64,000 nucleotides of DNA from Brachypterus glaber. Lineage: Eukaryota > Arthropoda > Insecta > Coleoptera > Kateretidae. Position 1 is the first letter of the stretch. Every line of letters begins with the position of its first letter. Of the stretch, positions 1-28,100 are shown one piece after another. The notes under the pieces were generated by a model. That model saw only the letters and a program-made list of their open reading frames with translations, searched no databases and had not been told where the DNA came from. The stretch is from NCBI GenBank assembly GCA_958510825.1, contig OY294046.1:52787664-52851663 (forward strand), in the 5' to 3' direction. The position numbers and the translations under genes were made by a program.

Positions 1-580
1 ATATTTTTTTTCTATGAAAGATATTTATTCATTTTTTAACATTAAAGTCACAGATTTTACATGTGAAATTTGTGATTAAAGTAGACAAAAATGCAATTTC
101 TCTCTTACTAAGTACACCGCGAAATCTCCGTTGTTATCCAGAATGGCTTGAAACCTTTTTGGCATACTTTCTACGTATTTTACTGTCAACGACCTCCATT
201 TATCACGAATGGCTGCTGCGAGCTGCTACAAATCCAGAAGTTTTGTTCCTTCAAGTTTGGACTTTAAAAGCCCCCACACGTTTTAGATCGGATTTGCATC
301 CGGTGGTTGTGAAGGCCAAAGTAACGTCGTGATGCCATTTTTCCTCTTCCAATCGGTGCAGAGTCGACTGCGGTGTTTTGGATTTTGTCCTCTTGCAATA
401 TCCAATCTTTATTTTTGGACTTTTTACTGACTTTATAAGTCCACGCTGGTAAATTTTCAAAATTTTCTGAGAGTTCAAATTTTCAGTAAACAACTTTAGG
501 CAACTAAAACCACGCTCTGAAAAGCATCTCCGAACACGAATTTTAACGGGGTGCCTAACTGTGGTCTGGATCAAATGCAT
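1..580 (-). pseudogene. Tc1-like transposase remnant, copy A (5' cut by window edge)
   Basis: Minus-strand reading gives pieces of a Tc1 (DD34E) transposase C-terminus in several frames: QDNDPKHTA, then WGLLKSKLEGTK-like and AESMPKRFQAIL-like stretches, with frameshifts between them. It aligns base for base with 836-1415 (offset 835), so the two are copies of one element. Copy A diverges after about 580, where copy B goes on to its terminal repeat. Frames are broken, so it is not functional. Confidence 0.8.
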
Positions 581-765
581 ATTTGGGAAAATTCAGTATG
601 CGATATTTGGGAAAATTCAGTAAACATCCTCTGTGAATAGTATATAATGGAATGCGTAGCATTGCATATCTTGTTTAAACGTTAAATCCAATAAACCCAA
701 GTAAATATATGCACCTTGATATGAATATAAAAAACCGTTATTAAATAAAAAATATTTAAATATCT

Positions 766-813
766 ATGGTTTTGATTACTGTAAAATTATAATTTTACAG
801 TAACCAAAACCAT
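766..813. repeat. 48-bp near-perfect palindrome
   Basis: The arms ATGGTTTTGATTACTGTAAA and its complement meet at a small centre; it abuts the left terminal repeat of the following Tc1 element. The 581-765 stretch before it holds a 20-bp direct repeat (579-600, 602-623) and a short motif GAATGCGTAGCATT that recurs at about 37436 and 51554 in the other orientation. No gene seen. Confidence 0.7.
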
Positions 814-1693
814 GTTTAACAAGAGCGTGTCTTCAATATTTTTTTTCTATGAAAGATATTTATTCATTTTTTAACATTAAAGTCACAGATTTTACATGTG
901 AAATTTGTGATTAAAGTAGACAAAAATGCAATTTCTCTCTTACTAAGTACACCGCGAAATCTCCGTTGTTATCCAGAATGGCTTGAAACCTTTTTGGCAT
1001 ACTTTCTGCGTATTTTACTGTCAACGACCTCCATTTATCACGAATGGCTGCTGCGAGCTGCTTCAAATTCAGAAGTTTTGTTCCTTCAAGTTTGGACTTT
1101 AAAAGCCCCCACACGTTTTAGATCGGATTTGCATCCGGTGGTTGTGAAGGCCAAAGTAACGTCGTGATGCCATTTTTCCTCTTCCAATCGGTGCAGAGTC
1201 GACTGCGGTGTTTTGGATTTTGTCCTCTTGCAATATCCAATCTTTATTTTTGGACTTTTTACTGACTTTATAAGTCCACGCTGGTAAATTTTCAAAATTT
1301 TCTGAGATTTCAAATTTTCAGTAAACAACTTTAGGCAACTAAATCCACGCTCTGAAAAGCATCTCCGAACACGTATTTTAACGGGGTGCCTAACTGTGGT
1401 CTGGATCAAATGCATTTCACAGTAAGACCAAGCATATAGACTTTTTAATGACTTTTGATGTATTGGCGACCTTTAATTTAGGTCCTCGCTAGGCACAAAA
1501 AGTCCGCGATAGACCGCCTCAAATCTCTTGGCGTAAACCGAACTGATTTTCTTTAACGTGTGCTCGTCACGAAAATTCGACTACTACGGTAACAAATCAG
1601 TGCTACAGAAATAGTACAGAGATATGAGAATTACGCTGTAAAACATGTCGGAGATACCTTTTTTGAATAATCAAAGACACGCTCTTGTTGAAC
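814..1693 (-). mobile_element. Internally deleted Tc1-like element, copy B, with terminal inverted repeats
   Basis: Left end GTTTAACAAGAGCGTGTCTT (814) and right end, reverse complemented, GTTCAACAAGAGCGTGTCTT (1693) form a terminal inverted repeat of about 22 bp. The interior has the same degenerate Tc1 transposase C-terminus as copy A on the minus strand. At 880 bp it is shorter than a full Tc1 element (about 1.3-1.7 kb), so the N-terminal half is deleted. Non-autonomous. Confidence 0.8.
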
Positions 1694-2020
1694 AGACTGT
1701 ATATAATTATTTGTAAATAAATATTTTGTGTATTTAATCTGTATTCGGAGAGCTGGTGACCATTTTTATTTTATTATTTTCTCCCGGCTGTATTTAATAT
1801 ATATTTTAAAGTACATTCAAATTAAGCTATTTCCAAATTGGTAGGCTCCGGATCCGGCTCCTTTGGGTGCTATAAGCTCCAAATGCTGTGCCAATGAGCT
1901 ACCAAAAAAATTATTTTTAACTTGCCGAGTCATACACATTAGATTTATTTCATTTAGATTTATCTATTTTCATATTTATACACAATAATTCTGTGGCTAA
2001 GGGGGGAAGGACAGTCTTTA
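1694..2020. other. AT-rich spacer, no feature seen
   Basis: No open frame with coding character and no recognisable repeat. A short unique-looking stretch near 1840-1890 is less AT-rich but has no readable motif. Confidence 0.4.
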
Positions 2021-2655
2021 AAATACAGTGCCCAGTAAAATCGCTTCCCCATTTTTTACCTCCGTTAAATGGATTTTTTGTTATCAGATTCACTTTCAGC
2101 AACCTCAAAAACCCCTATATACCAATTTTCACGTAAACTACCCCCTGCCCACCAGATTTTTTTTACTTTCAGATTTACTTTTAGCAACCTCAAAAACCCC
2201 TATATACCATTTTTCACTAAACTACCCCGTGGAACTGGAAAAATTTTATTATCAAATTCAGTTTTTTGGTCCCCAAAAATCTCTATATAGGTACCAATTT
2301 TTACGAAAATATTTAAAAATATTTACCCCCTCACCCCCATGGGGATGGAGTTAGAATTTTTTTATTATCATTTTCAATTTCAGCAACCTCAAAAACCCCT
2401 ATATAGAAAATTTCAATTTTTTGTGAACAATTATTGTATTTACCCCATTTTCCCTCCTTGCCCCCCACCCCAATGTTTACCAAAAACAATACCGAGCGAG
2501 AACTTTTGGTAACACCTGTTTGCCAAATTTCAAGTCTCTAGCTTAAAGCGTTCTTAAGTTATCGTGGATACAAGATTTCCCGGACAGAACAATTTTTTTT
2601 TTTGCTTGAAATGGATTTATATCGACATAAAACGTCATAAAACGCAAAAATAATA
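2021..2655 (+). mobile_element. Dispersed repeat R1, copy 1 (inverted copy at 29286-29920)
   Basis: Begins CAGTGCCCAGTAAAA and ends in a segment including AAGCGTTCTTAAGTTATCG and ACATAAAACGTCATAAAACG. Three to four internal imperfect repeats of CAGCAACCTCAAAAACCCCT spaced about 100 bp apart make spurious open frames. The whole unit recurs inverted inside the Sld5 intron. No coding capacity; class unknown. Confidence 0.75.
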
Positions 2656-3099
2656 AAGTTAGATTTATGTACTTTTCTACTAGGGCTGACTCGTCAGTAT
2701 TGTATACTACATATTTTCATATCAAATGGCACAACGTGCTGGCTATTTGAAACCCTTAGCAACGTTTGTTTTTTAACACTAACATGAAAAAGAAGAAAAT
2801 ATAGCTGTAACGTTTGGTGTAGTATATTACAGTTATAGTAAGGTATACTTTTAGTTATGTTATAAATTTATTTTAAAATTTGGACTGTTTAATAAAATAA
2901 CAATCGCTAAATAATACCCACATTTTGGTCAAGTTATAAATCAACGCTGATAAATTTTATTTATATAAACCTATAGGTTTTATTGAAGGTATTATATTCA
3001 ACGGATGTAATTTCCCGCTATTTTAATTGAAATAACATGTATTCAATCACATTGTTTGATTTAATTGCATTTTAAAGGCAATTTAATTGTCATTCTATT
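2656..3099. other. AT-rich spacer
   Basis: Nothing coding. It contains AGTTAGATTTATGTACTTTTCTA-like sequence (about 2658) that also occurs near 24440, so part of it is probably old repeat. Confidence 0.35.
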
Positions 3100-3225
3100 T
3101 AAAAATAGTTATTTATGGTCCTAGTGGGTAAAGTAAGATATTGCCCATGAGAAAATTATGATAATTTTCGAGAGGGCAATATCGGTTTATCCATGAGTGC
3201 CATACAAGGTTTTATCCAATAAATA
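3100..3225 (+). repeat. Hairpin repeat R2, copy 1 (inverted copy near 59755-59870)
   Basis: AATAGTTATTTATGG then AGTGGGTAAA, AGATATTG, a central inverted repeat and a mirrored GGGCAATAT arm. The reverse complement of 59755-59870 shows the same order of blocks at roughly 75-80% identity by eye. Likely a MITE. Confidence 0.55.
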
Positions 3226-3430
3226 GCTTAGGAATTCATATTTTTATTAAAAATTTTAATGACATTTACAAGAAAATAATTTGACAAGTGACAGTTGAGT
3301 GGGTAAAATTAAATAATTATCCACTCAATAAAGTAAAAGCCACGCGGGGGTTATTATTGAGTTTATCTATTTAAAATATTGCTGGTAATTGTCTTATTAT
3401 CTGTATGTATTGGATAAAATAATTGTCCTT

Positions 3431-3718
3431 ATGGTTTATTTTAACAAAAAAGATTAAGGGCTGATTCAGGCATAAATATCAGTAACTAAACTAAGCCGTT
3501 GTTTTCTTTTTATTGACCAAAAAAAAAGATTTTTTAACATTCAAACTTCATTTAGCACTATGGCTATTTAAATACATTTTAAAATATATCTAATACAATA
3601 TATTGATATAACATTATGGCTTCTCACCTGGCCAATAAAAAGGACAGAATGGCTTAGTTTAGATACTGAGAATTATGCCTGAATAAGCCTTTAACCTTTT
3701 TTGTTGAAAATAAACAAC
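3431..3718. mobile_element. MITE with long terminal inverted repeats (~90 bp)
   Basis: The left arm (GATTCAGGCATAAATATCAG and onward, 3431-3525) and right arm (3635-3718) are near-complementary over most of their length, around a short AT-rich centre. No coding capacity. Confidence 0.75.
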
Positions 3719-3800
3719 AATGAAAAGTATTTTGTAAATACCACGACATAATTAAATTGAATTTTATTGTGGCTGACCATAATAAAATTCGTAAAAAAAT

Positions 3801-3941
3801 TTTAGTATATTATGCACTTAGTATGCGAACTAAGTCTTTAGTGTTCGAGACTGAAGTTTTTTTGCTGAGACGGAGTCGAGGCAAAAAATCAGTCGAGAAC
3901 ACTTAAGACAGTTCGAATACGTGGTGCATATACTATTTTTT
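3801..3941. repeat. Foldback repeat
   Basis: TAGTATATTATGCACTTAG at the left is mirrored by GTGCATATACTA at the right, with inner arms TGTTCGAGACTGAAG / CAGTCGAGAACA and a GAGACGGAGTCGAGGC centre. 3942-4213 is AT-rich; I searched it and the upstream DNA for the missing first ABCC exon and did not find it. Confidence 0.65.
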
Positions 3942-4213
3942 CTACTACCTAAAGCTAGTAACTCCAAACATCTGTTAAAAATAAAGTTTAAAAATTATTT
4001 TGAAATGTAATTATGTTAAAATTTGACATTTTATATCAATAATAGATGCTCAAAACTTAAAATCTTTTACTTTTAAAATAAAGAAAAAAGGGGTTGCACC
4101 ATCATGGTGCCATGATGGTTTTCTTACATGTATACCGGGTACACTCGGTATATTATTTTAAATTTATTTGATTTAATGTGAAATAGAAATGAATAATCTG
4201 CTTACTTTTGTAG

Positions 4214-22572
<18,359 letters not shown>

Positions 22573-23450
22573 ACCAAAGGAATCAATCTTTTGCAAATTA
22601 ATGTAATAGGGTTTCTCTATAACGTCAAACTTATTTATGCTCCCTAATTTGTTGAAGTATTATACAAACAATTTTTACACAGTGTAAATTCGAAACCTAA
22701 ATGTAAGGTGTCTGAACAAAACCTGTCTGAACAAAATCTGTCTGACAATGAACAAAGTATATCTAATCAAACTTATTTATGATCCCTAATTTGTTGAAGT
22801 ATTATACAAGCAATTTTTACACAGTAAAAATTACGGTGATAAAATTCGAAATCTAAATTAAGGTGTCTGTAGTAAACCAAAATTTACTTTAAACGCATTT
22901 TCATTAAAATTACCATTCCATAAAATTGCATGTAAAATGTTTCTTAATAAGAGTAGGTAAACTTAGTTATAGGAAAAAACTAAAACATTACATAAGATCT
23001 GTAAATTTAGATAACTTTTCCTGTTATTTTATATTTCATCTGTAATTTTTCCAGTTATCTGTAAAATTAGCCGGTACCATGTAAAATAAATTAAATTTAC
23101 TCTGTATACTGCCAGATCATAAATTGGACATCTTTTGGACAAGTAACTATGATACACAATTATCTAATCATAAATTTACAAAACGTTAACTCTTTTTACA
23201 AAAAAGACATAATGTAACATTAAAAGATACTTAAAAAGTCACTTACCTAGCTTTAAAATTAAAATATATGTTTATGTTTAGGTATTTAAATTTTATAAAT
23301 AAGAGTTTATGTTCATATTTAGGTATTAAAAACTTATAAATACTTAACTAAACTTCCTAACTTATTAGTACTTAATATTTTGTAATAATATATTTTATCG
23401 TATTTAATAAATATTTTATTTATAAAAGTTTTATTTCAATTGATAATATT
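22573..23450 (+). other. ABCC 3' UTR and intergenic DNA
   Basis: AT-rich, no gene. Candidate polyadenylation signals are AATAAA at 23085-23090 and again at about 23405. Apart from the duplication, nothing structured is seen. Confidence 0.45.
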
Positions 23451-24230
23451 TATACAGGGTGTCTTAACGAAGCCGAGTCGGTAGATATATAGTAAAGTCT
23501 CCACTTTAGAGAAAATCTTTAAATGAAAAAGTTGTATGGTTTTAAAAAAGGCACATTGTAAACATATTTTGAAATATACAGGATGGTCCTCCTAGGGTGG
23601 GTAACATCTGACTTAATTTTTTTTAATGGAATGGTATATTTTTTATTATGTCATCTTACTTGTCATAAAAATACCTTTATTTTAATATCATATTATATGG
23701 GTCTATTGTTTATAGTTTTTGAGATATATTTTTTTTTGAGAAAAAATGAATTTTAGTGATGAGATAAAACCTGCTTCAGTTTCTTTTACTTTTTGTCAAA
23801 AATTAATAAAATTTTGCAAGCTTATCTTACAAGGGTGTATCTAATTACGTTATTTACAAAAAATAATTTTTTTTATACAGGGCGTTCAAAATTAATATTT
23901 AAACCTTTTGGATTTTCAATAATAAAAAAATCAGTTTTTTTAAATGGAATGCTATATTTTTTATTTGCTCATAAAATGTAGAATAAAATTCTACATTTAA
24001 TAATATAGCATTCCATTTAAAAATATAATTTTTTTAAGTGGAATGCTATATTTTTTTACTTACTCATGTGAAATGTTACCCATCCTAGGAGGACCATCCT
24101 GAATATTTCAAAATATTTTTACAATGTGCCTTTTTTAAAACCATATAACTTTTCCCTTTAAAGTTTTTCTCTAAAGTGGATACTTCACTATATATCGACC
24201 GACTCGGCTTCGTTGAGACACCCTGTATAT
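23451..24230. mobile_element. Palindromic TA-flanked MITE
   Basis: Starts TATACAGGGTGTCTTAACG and ends CGTTGAGACACCCTGTATA; arms of about 170 bp include GAAGCCGAGTCGGT / CCGACTCGGCTTC and GGATGGTCCTCCTAGG / CCTAGGAGGACCATCC. A second, inner palindrome is built on TGGAATGCTATATTTTT. TA flanks suggest Tc1/mariner mobilisation. Confidence 0.8.
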
Positions 24231-24414
24231 GAATTAAGTTATAATTTAACCTATAACTTAAAAATGCATAGTTATAATATAACTTGAAAATTTATATTAT
24301 GCATTTAGAACTTTATAACAGGGCGATTAAGTAATAGGTTAAGGGTCAGTTAAGAACATCCTTTTTTTTATTGTAGAATAATTCTTAAATTTTTTTTTAC
24401 CTTTTTATAAACCA

Positions 24415-24850
24415 CCCTGGTAGAAAAGTACATAAATCTAACTTGACATAACATTAGACTAGTGACATTTTTATGTTTAGTCTCAAACGTTTGTATAAGT
24501 TATAAAATATATAAATCTAATCTAAAAAACTAACGTTTGACAAAAATGTTATAAAATATATAAATCTAACCTTAAAAACTAACGTTTGGCGATTTATAGT
24601 ATAAAAAAATAGTATAAAAAATATAAGTAGAAATTTCCTAATTGGCCACGCCCCCTCCGAAAGTTAGAAATTGAAAGTACTTATAACGTATTTCTAACTT
24701 AAAAATCTAACGTTAGATTAACGTTTGTAACTAACGTTTGATTCTAACGTTAAAAATCGGGACATTTGCACATATTTTATAACTTACTTTTATACAGTTT
24801 TCTAACTTTAGAAAAACGTCCTAACGTTAAATTTCTACTAAGGCACACTG
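24415..24850 (-). repeat. Dispersed repeat R3, copy 2 (intact site)
   Basis: Reverse complement of the blocks at 11130-11859 and 15440-15480. Here TTTGAGACTAAACATAAAAA is continuous (24468-24487), which supplies the empty site for the composite element. It ends just 3' of the Sld5 stop. Confidence 0.75.
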
Positions 24851-24874
24851 TATATTTCTTAAAAATTAAGTTAC

Positions 24875-25134
24875 CTATATTAAGTGTGCATCCCCATTTT
24901 TGATCAAATTTGATACTGAATTATAAGAAATAATACACTGAGAATCTTTTTCCAGATCAACTAAATCATTATTTTCGTTTGTGCCCTCGTCAATTATTAT
25001 ACCGTCAACATCCACTTTTGATTTTAAAAATACGAAAGTGTTTAAATTTGGTTCTATTGGTGCATCTTTCCAATCATTTTTTGGGGCACTATTGTGGTAG
25101 GTGCCAGTAATTGACTCAAAATGGTGCTCAAGGC
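24875..25134 (-). CDS. Sld5: Sld5 exon 3 (C-terminal B-domain)
   Basis: Acceptor CGATTTTTAG. Encodes LEHHFESITGTYHN, APIEPNLNTFVFLKSK, the B-domain strands (VDVDGIIIDEG, DLVDLEKDSQCIISY) and ends GDAHLI, TAG. It has no ATG at its start, so an ATG-led scan misses it; the family's C-terminal signature is clear. Confidence 0.93.
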
Positions 25135-28100
25135 CTAAAAATCGGAAAAAAAATGTTGACAGAAAAAAACGTGTATTTCAATACTTTTAATTTTAGAATT
25201 CTAAAACATAAAAGTAAAAAATCAGCTGTTTAGCATAAAAATTTACAAAAAAAATTAAAATTTTAAACATTAACAAAAAGAAAATAACAAAAAAAAAATA
25301 ACACAAAAGTTTAATTTTTTTTTAATTTTTGACTTGTATTGTGTATTGTGATCAACAACTTTTTTTGCTTATTTTTTCCTAAACGTCGACAAAAATCAAA
25401 ATAAACAACAACAAAATATATGTCTGTCTGTCTGTATCCACGATAACTTAAGAACGTTTCGAGCTATCGAATTGAAATTTGGTATTTTTATATTATCTTG
25501 GAAAAGTTCGTATTTGAGCAAAATGGGTTGGGGGGTAAAAGGTAGGGACACTAGATCTAAGTCTTAAGTTAGCAAGGCCTTGCTAACTTAAGACCTAGAT
25601 CTAGTGTCCCTAGTAAAAGGGAGGTTAAATTTTTGTTTTAGTCTTATTATTATAATACTCGATATAACTTGATTTTTCCTGAAAATTTCAAGTCGACCGG
25701 ATTATTCGTTCTTGAGTTATCGTGTACACAAACACGTGACATCAGACGGACAGACAGACGGACGGACATTTAACAAAAAACAAGTTGGTTATTTTTTCAT
25801 GAAACAAGGCGCTATGAATAATAATAATATTTACAGCGTCTGCGCTAGAATAATACTTACGGTAGTTTCGAATTTTCAAAAATAAAAATCAAAAATCATC
25901 CTAGACAAAAAATTCTTGGATATACCTAAATTTGTTTCATGAAAAAAAAGCAACTTTTGTTGTTGAATGTCCGTTCGTCCGTCGAAAGAAACTGAAAGAA
26001 AAATTCGATTAACGTAACTTTTTCAGGAAAAATTAGGGGAGACTAGGGAGGTTTGAGACGAAAATTACATTTTATTTTCTATAATAATGAGAATATGTAA
26101 TATATACATTTTAAATACTGGAATCGAAAGAGGTGTATTTTATTTACACTTTCCATTTATTATCATATTTTAAAAATAATATTTTGATTTTTCGCAAACA
26201 TTTTAGATTAGTGGGGTATATCGTCTCAAAGCTCCCTTGAGTAGGGAGAGTTGAGACAACCAATAGGGAGCATTGAGACACTTAAAAATATATTTAAAAA
26301 AACTGATTATATTTATGTATTATATGAAAACAAAATATAAGTAACTACTGCATGAATTAACGTACATTAGTATAATAACTAAAGTCTAAACCAAAAGCCA
26401 TAGTAGATTTCATTCTTTCAGTTCCACCTACAAGTTTTGGGAAGGGTAATTTCAAAATTATATCCTGTACCTGGACCGTTGATATGTCTTGTACTGTAGG
26501 ATACACAAACTTCCAATTAGTTCCTTGGCGACGTAAAAATTTTACTTCACACTCATCTTCTTGTTTTGTTACCACACAGCCTACATAATGCACAATTGAA
26601 GTTTTTGTGGGAAATTTCACCAAAACAAAGGATCCAGCTTGAATTGTTTTTACATCCTCAAGATATTTGATTTGAAGCAGTTCCTTCTCGTAAGTTTCTA
26701 CATCCGAGGCATCTTCGCTGCTTCTATCTGATAATATAGGATCATCTTCATCACTTGAAGAAGAATAAACTGTAGGAGCAGGTTTGCTTACTTTTTTTGA
26801 CGAAAGGCCGGCGCCGGCGTCTTTCAACGAAACAACCTTTTTTTTCTTTCGAGCACTTAGTTCAGCCTCTATTTCGTTTTTCTCTTGGGTGTCGGTAATT
26901 ATTCTTGAAGAACCATGTTTTCGCTTTGTAAGCTGCTTTCTCGGACCTGCCTTTGAGAATGGTCGCAGAACTTCGGGACTAACAAAATTTTCTTGACTGT
27001 TTAAAATGTCATTCTTTGCCATGTGGCTTGTCGACGTTGATGCTTCTGATTCGTCGCATTCAGGCTCCGCTGGTCGGTCGGTTACTGAGCAACCAAGAAA
27101 ATCAATGTCAGTAAAAACATCCCTATTAAATGGACAAATGCCTGTTTTTGTAAATCCCGATAAAATATTTTTTGGTGTGAAGGCTAATTCAAAGGCGCGA
27201 CTAGCCAAATGGGCAATATTATAAATGGACAAAGTGTTGCCTGGATTTGCAACCATCCATGAGTTACATTGTGAGTTATAAAAATTTTTCAAGGGAAAGT
27301 AAACTGATACATCTAATGGTTGCAGTTTGTGACTGCAATGTGGTGGGAAAGTGAGCATAATAATTCCATTTTCTTTTGCTTTCCTCAACGATTGGATAGA
27401 AATGTGGCTTTCGTGGTTATCCAAAACAAGCAATACCTTATTAGCCACAGAACAACCAGTGTGTTTAATAAAATGATCAAGAAATCGCACAAAATTTTCT
27501 GAGGTCATCCAGCCACTGGGATAAGCTACCCCTGCACTTCCTGGGAATGCACCATTTAACATATATTCTTTAAAGTTGACTCGCGGAAAGACAAAAAATG
27601 GTGAGATAAATTTTCCTCCACCACTAATGGCACAACAGGCAGTTACTAATGTGCCTCGTTCCGCAGACGTGACGTTTCCAACCTGCTTAACACCTTTAGC
27701 TGCCAGTATTTTAGGTGGTTTATGCACTGTTGTAAGGCCTGTCTCGTCAATATTCCATATTTGATGGGGCTCAAATTTTTCACGTTTTAAGACCTTTTCT
27801 AAATTGTTAAAAAACGAGCCAACATTTGCAGGGTTGAAACTAGTACTTCGAGATAAACTAGTGGCCTCGGGTTTCCTCAAAGATAATTCAGGGTGGCGGT
27901 TTTTAAAGCCACGATACAAATCCCATTTTTTGGGATATTTTTTATGATTGGCTTTGGCAAATTGGTAGGCGAGTTGACGAGCACATAAAACTGTTAAACC
28001 ATAATGCATTTGTGAAGCAAGGACTAAATATTTTGAAAGTAAGGTTTCTTCATCGGAATTAAATACCAACGCAGTTTTAAAATTAGGTAAGTAAGATATG

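Noticed and set aside
251..580. 109-codon minus-strand frame, repeated at 1086-1415
   Set aside because: It mixes out-of-frame Tc1 transposase sequence with low-complexity DNA; both copies are decayed element, not a gene.
2028..2354. 108-codon plus-strand frame
   Set aside because: Made of the R1 internal repeats (CAGCAACCTCAAAAACCCC); no protein character.
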